Assembly: GCF_040529335.1 (NCBI RefSeq)
Contig: NZ_CP159534.1
Location: 3,224,001 to 3,288,000 of the forward strand
Direction: 5' to 3'
Length of the DNA: 64,000 nucleotides
Source of the DNA: Streptomyces sp. HUAS MG91
GTDB lineage: Bacteria; Actinomycetota; Actinomycetes; Streptomycetales; Streptomycetaceae
Shown: positions 43,832-52,133 of the stretch, in pieces
How the letters are laid out: each line of letters starts with the position of its first letter
Position numbering within the stretch: position 1 is the stretch's first letter
Notes under the pieces: generated by a model
Told to the model about the DNA's origin: nothing
Database searches by the model: none
The model's input: the letters and a program-made list of their open reading frames with translations, nothing else
Translations under genes and position numbers: made by a program

Positions 43832-45319
43832 TCAGCCGGCCACCGGATCCCGGGCCAGCACCTCCCGGTCCGGCCGCGCGTCCCGATCAGCCGGACGCCC
43901 GTATGTCACCAAGAGCGTGACCGCGATATTGGCGGCGAGCGCGACGATCCCGGCGTTCATCCCGAGCACCGGATCCCGCCCGCTGAACACCAGCCCGCAC
44001 ACCACCCCCACCCCGACCACAAGCCCACTCAACGCCCCCACCAGACTCAGCCGCCGCCACACCAGCCCCACCAACAACATCGGCACCAACTGCGCCATCC
44101 CCTCATAGGAAATGAGGGACAGCCGCACCAAGGTGTTCGGCGCCGCGTACGTCAGCACCAGCGCGAGCCCCCCGGCGACCACCACGACCACCTGCGACCA
44201 CGACTTCTGCGCCTGCGACGAGTCCCGCCACCGCGGCACGAGCGAGAACACACTGCTTCCCCACATCGTGCCGATGACCAGCATGAACACCGCCATCGGC
44301 ACGATCGACGACAGCGCGGCGGCGACCCCGATGATCCCGACGGCCCAGGCCGGCAGCGAGTCGACGACCAGCTTGAACAGCGCCAGGTTCGAGTCGGCGC
44401 CGGTCAGCCCGGGCACCACGAACAGCGCGGCCATCCCCAGCAGCATCGGCACGAACAGCAGGACGTTGTAGGCGGGCAGCCAGATGGCGTTGCGCCGCAG
44501 CCCGTCGGCACTGCGCGCCCCCAGATACCCGGCGACGGTGGTCGGGAAGATGACGACGGTCAGCGCGTTCAGGAAGGTCGTCGTGGCGAACCAGCCCTCC
44601 CCGTAGGGCGATCCCCCGCTCCCCGGCAGCGTCAGCCACGCGCTCTTCTCGTCGACGAGCCGCCCGAGGAAGTCCCCGTACCCGTCGAAGTAGTGCACGG
44701 GAACGTACAGCGCGAGGAACGCCAGCGTGACGATGACGAGCAGGTCCTTCAGGACGGACACCCACGCGCTGCCCCGCAGCCCGCTCACGACCACGAACAC
44801 CGTCGTGACGGCGAAGCCGATGAAATAGGCCCAGTTGAGGCTGATGGAACCGTAGGAGATCGTCGACACGACGACCCCCATCCCCGTGATCTGCAACTGG
44901 ATGTACGGCAGCAGGAAGACGGTGACCAGCACCGCCACCGCCGCACCCACCCACGGCCGCCCGAACCGGTGGGCCACCATGTCGGTGATCGACACCAGCC
45001 CGTGCTGCCGCGCGTAGGCCCACAGCATCGGCCCGACCACGTACCCGACGGCGTATCCGCAGGACATGTACGCGACGACGTACAGCACCGGAGCGCCGAA
45101 GTTGTACCCCCACCCGGCGGCCCCGAGATAGCTGAAGCTGGTGTACCCCTCCCCCGCCATCAGCACCCAGATGAACACCGCCCCGAGCGAGCGCCCGCCC
45201 ACCGACCACTCGGCGAGCCCGCCGCCCCGGCCCCTGCCCCGGACGGCGAGCAGCCCGAGGGCGACGGTGACGACCATGAAGACGCCGAAGAGGGTGGTGG
45301 CGACGGCCCCGTCACTCAT
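43832..45319 (-). CDS. Sodium:solute symporter family protein
   Basis: 495-residue SSS-family transporter with about thirteen transmembrane helices. Conserved features include AEWSVGGRSLGAVFIWVLMAGE near the N terminus, YTSFSYLGAAGWGYNFGAP, and the central GLRGSAWVSVLKDLLV. Close relatives with a DUF3311 partner transport monocarboxylates such as pyruvate, acetate or lactate; the substrate here is inferred from that pairing. ATG 45319 overlaps the DUF3311 stop by eight bases. It is the last gene of an operon that also holds the class E sortase. Confidence 0.88.
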   Translation of the reverse strand: MSDGAVATTLFGVFMVVTVALGLLAVRGRGRGGGLAEWSVGGRSLGAVFIWVLMAGEGYTSFSYLGAAGWGYNFGAPVLYVVAYMSCGYAVGYVVGPMLWAYARQHGLVSITDMVAHRFGRPWVGAAVAVLVTVFLLPYIQLQITGMGVVVSTISYGSISLNWAYFIGFAVTTVFVVVSGLRGSAWVSVLKDLLVIVTLAFLALYVPVHYFDGYGDFLGRLVDEKSAWLTLPGSGGSPYGEGWFATTTFLNALTVVIFPTTVAGYLGARSADGLRRNAIWLPAYNVLLFVPMLLGMAALFVVPGLTGADSNLALFKLVVDSLPAWAVGIIGVAAALSSIVPMAVFMLVIGTMWGSSVFSLVPRWRDSSQAQKSWSQVVVVVAGGLALVLTYAAPNTLVRLSLISYEGMAQLVPMLLVGLVWRRLSLVGALSGLVVGVGVVCGLVFSGRDPVLGMNAGIVALAANIAVTLLVTYGRPADRDARPDREVLARDPVAG

Positions 45320-45518
45320 GCCCGGCCCCCTTGTACTTCTGGTCGCCGCGCCACGTCAGCCACACGGCGACGGGCGTGAGCAGCGTCGCGGCGAGCAGCC
45401 ACACGAACAGGAACGGCAGCCCGAGCACCACGGGTTCGACACGGTTCACGAACGGGAGCGCGCCGATGTACAGCACGAAGGGCACGAGGAGCCAGAGCAG
45501 ATGAGGCCGTTTGATCAC
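45312..45518 (-). CDS. DUF3311 small membrane protein
   Basis: Small protein of about 68 residues with two transmembrane helices (LLWLLVPFVLYIGALPF and VLGLPFLFVWLLAATLLTPVAV), the standard partner encoded before SSS symporters in actinobacteria. It is probably a transporter subunit or stabiliser. GTG 45518 (VIKRPHLLW) fits the usual start of the family; a longer reading from GTG 45563 would overlap the sortase gene by 34 bases. Neither has a strong ribosome site. It overlaps the symporter start by eight bases. Confidence 0.78.
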   Translation of the reverse strand: MIKRPHLLWLLVPFVLYIGALPFVNRVEPVVLGLPFLFVWLLAATLLTPVAVWLTWRGDQKYKGAGHE

Positions 45519-45529
45519 GGGGACGGAGC

Positions 45530-46357
45530 CTATCGGGGCGTCATCCGGCTCAGCTTCCCCCACACCACGAGCCGGTACCGGGAGGTGAACTCGGGGGTGC
45601 AGGTGGTGAGGGTGATGTAGTACCCGGGCTGCCGGTACCCGGCCGACGGCACGACCCGGCTGCGCGGCACGGGCCCGATCACGCCCCCGTCGGACGCCGA
45701 CGTCTGCGCGAGCGTCCTGTCGACGACGTACGTGTACGTCGCGTTCTTTGTCTGTACGGAGACGGTGTCGCCGCGGCGCAGCCGGTTGATGTAGCGGAAC
45801 GGTTCGCCGTGCGTGTTGCGGTGCCCGGCCAGCGCGAAGTTCCCGGCGCCGCCGGGCTGGGCGGTGCCCGGGTAGTGGCCGACGTAGCCGTGGTTGAGGA
45901 CGTTCGGCTTGCTGACCCCCTGCGCGACGGGCGCCCGCAGGCCGAGGTGCGGGATGGAGATGATCGCGTACGCCTGGTCGTAGGAGGGGCGGGGCGCGGC
46001 GGCCGCGGTCCGCCCGGACGAACGCTGCCCGGAGCCGCCGCTCACCTCGGGATCGTCACCGTGGTCGTCGCCGGCCGCGGGAGCGGACGCCCCGCCGTCG
46101 TCCGAGGGGCTCTCTTCCGGTCGCTGCTCCCGCTGCTGTCCCCACTGGTGTTCGAGGGACTGCACCTGGCGCTGGGCCCCGGCCCTGGCCTGCCGGTTGG
46201 TCCACCACAGCTGATGCACGACGAGCAGCAGCAGGATCAGCCCGAAGGTGACGGCGATCTCGGCGCCGCCCCACAGCACGCGGACGGGGGTGGGCCGGGC
46301 GCGGCGTCCCTGCGCCACCACCTGGGGCCTGCTGTCCGTACGCGTACGTTGCGGCAC
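45530..46357 (-). CDS. Class E sortase
   Basis: 275-residue membrane transpeptidase. An N-terminal transmembrane helix (about 28-46; AEIAVTFGLILLLLVVHQLWW) is followed by a long charged linker and the sortase barrel: YAIISIPHLGLRAPVAQG, NFALAGHRNTHGEPF with the catalytic His, and YYITLTTCTPEFTSRYRLVVWG with the catalytic Cys and Arg. Class E enzymes prefer LAxTG, and two LAxTG proteins (15326-16081 and 18958-20376) are encoded in this window. GTG 46357 is chosen over longer readings because the upstream residues do not fit a signal anchor; no strong ribosome site is visible. DUF3311 follows 11 bases downstream. Confidence 0.88.
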   Translation of the reverse strand: MPQRTRTDSRPQVVAQGRRARPTPVRVLWGGAEIAVTFGLILLLLVVHQLWWTNRQARAGAQRQVQSLEHQWGQQREQRPEESPSDDGGASAPAAGDDHGDDPEVSGGSGQRSSGRTAAAAPRPSYDQAYAIISIPHLGLRAPVAQGVSKPNVLNHGYVGHYPGTAQPGGAGNFALAGHRNTHGEPFRYINRLRRGDTVSVQTKNATYTYVVDRTLAQTSASDGGVIGPVPRSRVVPSAGYRQPGYYITLTTCTPEFTSRYRLVVWGKLSRMTPR

Positions 46358-46527
46358 GCGCGCAAGATAGATCGCGCAGGTCCAACTATCCAGAGCGAAG
46401 CCGCACCGGGTTCGCTCGTCGGCCCCGGCGCCCCGCGCGGGGCGCACGCCGCGCACAGTCGCGGCCGAAGGCCCCGCGCCCGATCCGGACGGTCCGTCCT
46501 GCGGATTCCGGCAGTACGGTGTCCCTC

Positions 46528-47565
46528 ATGCGCCCCGACACGCCTGCCACGCCCGCCGAGAACGACCGTGCCGACCACGTAGCGGAAGCCGAGCGTCTGG
46601 AACGCACGGCGGACATGTACCCCGAGGACGCGGAACCGCTGCTCCTCCAGGCCGCCGCCCACTACGAACTGGCCGACGACCGCGAGCGCGCCACGACCCT
46701 CTACGACGGCCTGCTCGCATCGCCGGACGTCCACGACCCGTCGCTGATCCGCGCCCTCAAGGCCGCGAACCTGTGGGAGTACGGCCACGAGGCGGAGGCC
46801 AACGCCATCATCACGGGCCTGCGCGCCACCGCTCCGCGCGACCCGGCGCCGTGGGTGATCGTCGCGGAGTCCCTGGAGCAGCACGACGAGCTGGAGCAGG
46901 CCCACGAGACGTTCACGGAGGCGCTGGAACTCCTGGTCCCGGCGTCGGAGCGGGAGTCGGGCGTGCCCCTCGCCAAGCACCCCCTCCTCCTGGGCCGGCA
47001 CCGCGTGCGCCGCCTCCTGGGCACCCCGCACGACGAGTGGGACGCCCTCGCCGACCAGGCCAACCGCACCCCGGTCGCCCTCGACGAACTCCACGACCCC
47101 AAGCGCCTGTGGTCCCTCGGCTCGGAGAACCCAGCAGAACTCCAGGCCGAGATCTCGCGCCTGCGCGCCGAGCTGGGCACCTACCGCGAGGCGCTGTCCC
47201 GCCCGTTCCCGGTGGCGGTCCTGCACTGGCCGTCGACGGAGTACGCGGAACTGATCGCGGCGTACCCGGCGCTGACCTCGGAATACCCCTCCTACGAGGC
47301 GCACTTGACGTCGATAGAGGGTTCGCTGAGGGAACTTTCCTCCTCCGGCACGGCGAACCTGGGCATCGTCACGGGCACGGTCCCGTCCTACGAGGCCTTC
47401 GCGGCATCGGAGGCCTCGTCCCCGAACGACACGTCGCTGCTACCGCAGTACGCGACGACGCTGGCGGCGCGGGGGCGGGCTGTTGCTTGGCCTCCGGCTT
47501 CTGATGCGGGGTGCTGGTGTGGGTCGGGGTCGGCGTACGGGGCTTGCCACGGAACCGGCGCCTGA
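46528..47565 (+). CDS. SEC-C metal-binding motif protein with TPR-like region
   Basis: 345-residue soluble protein. Residues about 15-130 form helical, TPR-like repeats (ADMYPEDAEPLLLQAAAHYELADD, quoted in part, and ALKAANLWEYGHEAEANAI). A central region of unknown fold follows. The extreme C terminus is a SEC-C zinc motif, CWCGSGSAYGACHG, as found at the end of SecA and in many solitary proteins. ATG 46528 is preferred over GTG 46519. It is divergent from the class E sortase operon, and vsr begins 49 bases downstream. Function unknown. Confidence 0.82.
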   Translation: MRPDTPATPAENDRADHVAEAERLERTADMYPEDAEPLLLQAAAHYELADDRERATTLYDGLLASPDVHDPSLIRALKAANLWEYGHEAEANAIITGLRATAPRDPAPWVIVAESLEQHDELEQAHETFTEALELLVPASERESGVPLAKHPLLLGRHRVRRLLGTPHDEWDALADQANRTPVALDELHDPKRLWSLGSENPAELQAEISRLRAELGTYREALSRPFPVAVLHWPSTEYAELIAAYPALTSEYPSYEAHLTSIEGSLRELSSSGTANLGIVTGTVPSYEAFAASEASSPNDTSLLPQYATTLAARGRAVAWPPASDAGCWCGSGSAYGACHGTGA

Positions 47566-47614
47566 CACCGGTCACGCTCTGCGCACGGCGGGACCTCTTC
47601 GGCACAATGCTGGT

Positions 47615-48055
47615 GTGTCCCGCCCCGTCCCTTCCTCGGCCGCCGTCTCGGCCCGAATGCGCCGCCAGTCCTCCCGCGACACCGCGCCCGAGCTGGCAGT
47701 CCGCCGCCTCCTCCACGCGGCGGGCCTGCGCTACCGCCTGAACGTCCCGGTCCCCGGCATGAGCCGCCGCACCATTGACATCACCTTCGGCAAGGACAGA
47801 ATCGCGGTCTTCATGGACGGCTGCTTCTGGCACGGCTGCCCGCAGCACGCGACGAAACCGAAGGCCAACGCCGACTGGTGGCGAACCAAGCTCGACAAGA
47901 ACATGGCCCGCGACCGCGAGACCACCCGCCACCTGGAACAGGACGGCTGGACCGTGCTGCGGTTCTGGGAGCACGAGGATCCGGCGGACGTCGCGCGGGC
48001 CATCGCCGCCGCGCGGAACTCACAGCCCCGCACAAGTAGACCCAAGCAACAATGA
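47615..48055 (+). CDS. vsr: Very short patch repair endonuclease Vsr
   Basis: 146-residue T:G mismatch endonuclease. Vsr nicks next to T in T:G mispairs made by deamination of 5-methylcytosine, protecting hosts that carry cytosine methyltransferases. Family landmarks are intact: MRRQSSRDTAPELAVRRLLH, TIDITFGKDRIAVFMDGCFWHGC with the catalytic Asp and metal-binding residues, and DGWTVLRFWEHE near the C terminus. GTG 47615 gives the normal length. Two cytosine-methyltransferase homologues lie 5-6 kb downstream, and fragments of a MORC-like ATPase and of a second vsr follow immediately, so this gene marks the edge of a rearranged modification island. Confidence 0.92.
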   Translation: MSRPVPSSAAVSARMRRQSSRDTAPELAVRRLLHAAGLRYRLNVPVPGMSRRTIDITFGKDRIAVFMDGCFWHGCPQHATKPKANADWWRTKLDKNMARDRETTRHLEQDGWTVLRFWEHEDPADVARAIAAARNSQPRTSRPKQQ

Positions 48056-48134
48056 GGACTTAGGACCGCTGTCTGCATCACGCTCTGCCGTCACCACTGA
48101 TCGTACAAATTTGCTGTTATCACGAGGCAGGGCG

Positions 48135-48338
48135 GTGACCACGGGCTGGCAGCTCGGCGCGCCCACCACAGGGAACGGGCGCCTCCCACCCGATGTGCGA
48201 CGTACGGAAGCACTCAGCAGCCAGGGATGCAGCTTCAGAGTCGCCATCGACGACCTCGTCGCCAACTCAATCGACGCTGGCCCCGAGGACGCGATAATCC
48301 ACTCCCTTCGAGACATTGATGTTCTGGTCAGAACATGA
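48135..48338 (+). pseudogene. N-terminal remnant of a MORC-like GHKL ATPase
   Basis: A 67-residue open stretch beginning GTG 48135: GWQLGAP, LPPDVRRTEALSSQG, then SFRVAIDDLVANSIDAG, the N-box of GHKL ATPases (Asp-x-x-x-Asn-Ser-x-Asp-Ala), and IIHSLRD. Full-length relatives next to vsr genes run several hundred residues and continue into a DDG motif, which is lost here where the sequence switches to a vsr-like remnant near 48325. The original enzyme probably worked with Vsr and a Dcm in a defence module. Confidence 0.68.
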
Positions 48339-48487
48339 CGCGAGGCAAGGACACCACTCGGCGACTGACCGAGTGACCTTGGACCGTCCTGCGACTCTGC
48401 GAGCACGAACAGCGGGAGAGCATCGCCGAGCAAGAAACCGACGCCGCACTCCAGAACCTCAAATCGTCCGATGTCAGGGGTAGTTGA
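48329..48487 (+). pseudogene. C-terminal remnant of a second vsr gene
   Basis: Translation from about 48332 reads NMTRGKDTTRRLTE, a stop at 48374-48376, then PWTVLRLCEHEQRES in the same frame. The intact Vsr at 47615 has NMARDRETTRHLEQDGW then TVLRFWEHE at the corresponding place, so the match is residue by residue. The in-frame stop and the loss of the N-terminal two-thirds show that it is dead. It is fused directly to the MORC-like remnant. Confidence 0.72.
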
Positions 48488-48599
48488 AGTACCGGCACCC
48501 GCCGCACTGCTCCACCACGCCGGAGCAGCCCGCCAGGGGCTCCAGGCAGCGAAGGCCCCCCTCCCCCCCTCGAGAACCCCTGGCAGGCCAGCGCGCCAG
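48488..48599. other. Short non-coding gap
   Basis: GCCAGGGG at 48532-48539 and CCCCTGGC at 48577-48584 could form a weak stem flanking a C-rich stretch, downstream of the minus-strand small gene. Nothing else is visible. Confidence 0.3.
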
Positions 48600-48776
48600 T
48601 TACGCGGGCGGCTCCTGGGCCTCCGACTCGACGGGCACCTCGTGCCGCGCGAACGAAACCGTGCGCTCCCCGTCGTCGAACGTGACGATCTCCCCCTCAG
48701 GACTGTGGACAACCTGGAACGACCAGTGGCCGTCCCGAACACCCTCGACGTCGTAACTCACACGCCCACCGGACAC
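48600..48776 (-). CDS. Small hypothetical protein
   Basis: 58-residue soluble protein with no family I recognise: SYDVEGVRDGHWSFQVVHSP, then VTFDDGERTVSFARHEVPVE, an alternating pattern that suggests a small beta-sheet domain, with an acidic tail. GTG 48776 is chosen because AGAAAGGA lies about six bases upstream; ATG 48794 or GTG 48812 would add up to twelve residues. Codon use is normal for a Streptomyces gene, which supports it being real. It lies on the opposite strand to the flanking island genes. Confidence 0.55.
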   Translation of the reverse strand: MSGGRVSYDVEGVRDGHWSFQVVHSPEGEIVTFDDGERTVSFARHEVPVESEAQEPPA

Positions 48777-49072
48777 GGGTAATCCTTTCTGCATCAATAG
48801 CAATTTGCCCACCTATGACCGCTTTGCTCCGTTCCGGAGTCCAGCCAACGGAGCCCCGCCCACAACTCGCAAGCCACACGGGGACCTTGAGCGAAACCAC
48901 GGTACCGGAGCAGTTGCCAGTTCATGCGACTGTAGCCCCACCAGACTCCATGGCTAGTATGCTCAAGAGCAAGTGAAAAGGTCGAGCAGCGCTGCAGAAT
49001 GCCCCATTTTGACCACTTCAAGTTAAGAAAACTATCTCAGACCAAGATCAATTAACTGAACCGATCGGAGAC
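48777..49072. other. AT-richer intergenic region before the defence operon
   Basis: A stretch of lower GC than most of the window, with several A/T runs (for example around 48965-49055). It probably holds the promoter of the operon starting at 49073 and that of the small minus-strand gene. I see no gene I would trust and no clear operator, although an XRE-type protein encoded at 49073 might bind here. Confidence 0.4.
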
Positions 49073-51154
49073 ATGATCGAATTGACAGAGGACTTCAGCG
49101 CCTGGTTGAGCGGCTTGCTGGCCTCGCGCAGCATGAGCCAGAAGCAGCTCGCCGAACTGACCGGCGTCACGGCAGCCGCTGTCAACGGGTGGGTCAACGG
49201 CAGGTCGGAGCCTCGGTACGAAAAGATCGCGGCGATCGCCGAGGCCCTGGGCGTGGAGATCGAGGACGCAGTCAACAGGCGCGCGCCGGTCTCGCCGGCC
49301 CACGAGGCGTCGTGGGCATTCAGGCCGGCGCCGGAGGACGGCGGTCGTGAAGGCGGCAACACCGCAGCCTTCGCGTTCACGCCTAGTCTGAACGTGCTGG
49401 CGCGCGAGGCGACTCAGAACAGCCTCGACGAGAAGTGCGACGGTGACGAACCCGTTACCGTGCGCTACATATTGCACGAGCTCACGGGCGCCACCTTGCA
49501 GAACTTCCTGGACGCGGTGCAGTGGGATCAGCTGGAACCTCACTTGAGGGCAGCGTCAGACCCTCGACAGAAGGTCGGTCGAGTTCTGCTCGACGGGCTA
49601 AATGAATTGAAGCGAAGCGGTCGACTCGTGCTGCTCCGCGTGGACGACTACAACGCGTCCGGACTCACTGGCCCTGAGTACGAGGACGGCCGTTTCGCAC
49701 GTGTGGTCAGGCGCACCTTGGACAGCGGGAAGGCCGGCTCCGCAGGTGGCTCCTACGGCTTGGGAAAGGCCGCGCTGTGGGCAGCCAGTCGTTTCGGATT
49801 GGTGCTCGTAAGCAGCACCCTTTCGGTCCCCGAGGACGGACGCACCGAGCGACGTGTCACCGGACGCCTGGAGCTTCCCTGGCACCGGATGAGCGGTATG
49901 GACTACGCGGGTCCCGCATGGTTCGGAGTGGAGGCGCCAGGCCTTCAACACACCGCCAACTCCTGGTGGAGCGACAAGGATTCGACCAAGCGCCTCTATC
50001 TGGAGCGGGACGACGCACGACCCGGAACTTCGTTCCTCGTGGTCGGCGCCTACGACGGCTCGGGTGAAGCCGAGGAGCTCGACGAGATGCACGAGCGTCT
50101 GGTGTCGAGCCTCGCACGCAACTTCTGGGCCTCGATGGTGGGTGGCGAGTTCGAGAAGCCCAAGCTCCGTGCTTCCGTCAGCGCCTTCCGTAACGGCACA
50201 GTCGTGAAGCATGAGCAGGTGATCGACCCACATGTCTACGAGCCTACGCGCTCCCGAGCGGTGAAGGCCTTCCTGGACGGCACGACCGTCTCCGAGCTCA
50301 CCGACCGGTCGCAGGTTCTGGAGGCAGCGGTCCCACTCGGACTCAAGCGCCGGAAGGACGAGCCCAGCTCGATCGATCCTGGGGTTCACGAGGCTGTCCT
50401 GCTTGTGGCGATCGCCGATGAGCAGGACGCGAACCCCGATCAGATCTCCTACATGCGCGCCACCCGCATGGTGGTGAAGCAGAAGCGTGTCGGCGACCTG
50501 CCGCTCGGGCACCGTCCGTTCCAGGCAGTACTCCTCGCCGGTACCGCGACACGACGCGAGTCGCCCGACACCGAAGCGGCCGAGTTCATGTTGCGCACGG
50601 CCGAGCCGCCGGACCACAACGACTGGGTGAGCACAGAGGACCTCACCGCGACTTACGAGCGAGGTGCCCGCCAGAAGATCATCGACTTCAAGAAGGAAGC
50701 GGAACAGCGTGTACGTGAGGTCCTCCGCAACAGCGAGCAGGAAGAGCCACAACGCGAAGGGCCAGAAGTACTAAGAGACCTTCTACGTCTCGACCGTCCC
50801 CGACTACCACGCACTCAGGGTTACCCGACGGTTCAGGCCGTCGAGGGTCACGTGGACGACGAAGGAGCCTGGCGGGTCGCAGTGACGGTGAGGCTACCCA
50901 GACGCGAGGATCCCTGGCTCCTGACCGCTACGCCCATGTTCCTTTCCCGTTCGGGAGGAGCGGTCCCGGTGAAGTGGGAAGACGTCACCCCGGTCGAAGG
51001 CTGCTCCCTCACCTCGCAAGGGAATCTGGCCTTCGAGGAAGGGGCGACGCGCGGCAAATTCAGCGGAATCACCGATCCCGAAAGTCACCCGGTGAACGGA
51101 GCGATGTCTCAGATCTCGGTCGACGTGCGGCGCGCGAAGGAGTTCGACGCATGA
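49073..51154 (+). CDS. HTH (XRE)-GHKL ATPase fusion protein
   Basis: 693 residues. The N terminus (about 8-65) is a Cro/CI-type helix-turn-helix (SMSQKQLAELTGVTAAAVNGWVNGRSEP, quoted in part). The next domain (about 95-330) is a GHKL ATPase: N-box with Glu112, Asn116 and Asp119 in REATQNSLDE, a G1-like VDDYNASGL near 195, and the lid GGSYGLGK at 225-232. The rest resembles MORC/Hsp90-like transducer regions without a named match. ATG 49073 has GGAG close upstream. The stop overlaps the next gene (ATGA). GHKL ATPases of this kind are common in bacterial defence modules next to Dcm-type methyltransferases. The fused HTH suggests autoregulation or sequence-specific DNA loading. Confidence 0.8.
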   Translation: MIELTEDFSAWLSGLLASRSMSQKQLAELTGVTAAAVNGWVNGRSEPRYEKIAAIAEALGVEIEDAVNRRAPVSPAHEASWAFRPAPEDGGREGGNTAAFAFTPSLNVLAREATQNSLDEKCDGDEPVTVRYILHELTGATLQNFLDAVQWDQLEPHLRAASDPRQKVGRVLLDGLNELKRSGRLVLLRVDDYNASGLTGPEYEDGRFARVVRRTLDSGKAGSAGGSYGLGKAALWAASRFGLVLVSSTLSVPEDGRTERRVTGRLELPWHRMSGMDYAGPAWFGVEAPGLQHTANSWWSDKDSTKRLYLERDDARPGTSFLVVGAYDGSGEAEELDEMHERLVSSLARNFWASMVGGEFEKPKLRASVSAFRNGTVVKHEQVIDPHVYEPTRSRAVKAFLDGTTVSELTDRSQVLEAAVPLGLKRRKDEPSSIDPGVHEAVLLVAIADEQDANPDQISYMRATRMVVKQKRVGDLPLGHRPFQAVLLAGTATRRESPDTEAAEFMLRTAEPPDHNDWVSTEDLTATYERGARQKIIDFKKEAEQRVREVLRNSEQEEPQREGPEVLRDLLRLDRPRLPRTQGYPTVQAVEGHVDDEGAWRVAVTVRLPRREDPWLLTATPMFLSRSGGAVPVKWEDVTPVEGCSLTSQGNLAFEEGATRGKFSGITDPESHPVNGAMSQISVDVRRAKEFDA

Positions 51155-52131
51155 GAACTGCATTTCCCTACCCCGTACTCAGTAGCGACGTGAATCTCCG
51201 TGTGGAAAAAGTCTTCGTGGAGAACAAGCCGGTTCCCATCAGCCGGGTGAACGACCGCGATCAGATCGTTGCTCTGGATGATCTGGACACCGGAACGAAG
51301 GGCTGGGCTGAAGTCCGTCTGAACGTGTCCGCATCTGTCGACGCGCGCGAGTTGAGGGGTGGACCGTGGATCGGCATCTCGTGCATGGCGGTTCTCACCA
51401 ACCGGAAAACGAAAGTCCATCAGGCATTCGAACTGCGTGAGAGGGAGCCAGGATCCTGGGTTGGCGAGATCGAGATCCACCGGCTGGAACATGTAGAGCG
51501 AAGCCAGATCAACGCTCAGATCGTAGCGGAGTATGACGGTGTCCCGGGGCGACTCATTGGATTCACCGCACTTCCTTGGCAAGTCGACTTCGAGTCCCGA
51601 CGCCCGGTAGAAGAGCGCTCCCTCAAGATGAAGTGGCTCGACTTCGACGATCCCTCCAACGACCACCTCAAAGAATTCAAGGAAAGTCCTTGGCTTCTGG
51701 ATTTCGAGGGAGGAGAGCCGGTCCTGTGCCTCAACTCTTCTTTGGACGGTTTTCGAGGCGTACTCGAAAATGCCGCTACTCAGGAACAGAAACTTGTTCG
51801 CGAGGTCCTCTCTTCTCAGATTGCTTCGGAGACATGGATCTCTCTATTCAACTCCGCCGCATACAATTGCGAGGTCGTTGAGGGCGAACCGGTATGGCCC
51901 AGTGGATGGCAGGCAGACGTTCTGCGGAAAATGCTCCCGGATGTCTTCCCTGCTATGGGTGCCGACGAAGCCCTATCGATGCTTGTCGAGGCCCGCATCA
52001 ATGGCGAGGACGGAACGAATATCCAGCGCCTCGTCGCGCATGCAGCAGGAATCCAGTCCCGTAAATCTCGAAAGATTACGACCACGCTCCGGGACCTGCG
52101 CCGCATGGCGAACCAGAAGGGTGACAAGTAG
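51151..52131 (+). CDS. Unknown defence-operon protein
   Basis: 326 residues, no family recognised. The N-terminal half looks beta-rich (VNLRVEKVFVENKPVPISRV, IGISCMAVLTNRKTKVHQAF). A central WLDFDD...WLLDFEGGEPVLCLN stretch and a helical C-terminal half with LVREVLSSQIASETWISLFN follow. The C terminus is basic (SRKSRKITTTLRDLRRMANQ), perhaps nucleic-acid binding. ATG 51151 overlaps the HTH-GHKL gene stop by four bases and the next gene starts two bases after its stop, so it is an integral part of the operon. It has no transmembrane helix. It could be a nuclease-like or scaffold subunit, but no catalytic motif is evident. Confidence 0.7.
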   Translation: MRTAFPYPVLSSDVNLRVEKVFVENKPVPISRVNDRDQIVALDDLDTGTKGWAEVRLNVSASVDARELRGGPWIGISCMAVLTNRKTKVHQAFELREREPGSWVGEIEIHRLEHVERSQINAQIVAEYDGVPGRLIGFTALPWQVDFESRRPVEERSLKMKWLDFDDPSNDHLKEFKESPWLLDFEGGEPVLCLNSSLDGFRGVLENAATQEQKLVREVLSSQIASETWISLFNSAAYNCEVVEGEPVWPSGWQADVLRKMLPDVFPAMGADEALSMLVEARINGEDGTNIQRLVAHAAGIQSRKSRKITTTLRDLRRMANQKGDK

Positions 52132-52133
52132 AA

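Noticed and set aside
48794..49021. 75-codon minus-strand frame in the gap before the defence operon
   Set aside because: Tryptophan-rich, unstructured-looking translation with no ribosome site and no recognisable features; overlaps the likely promoter region.
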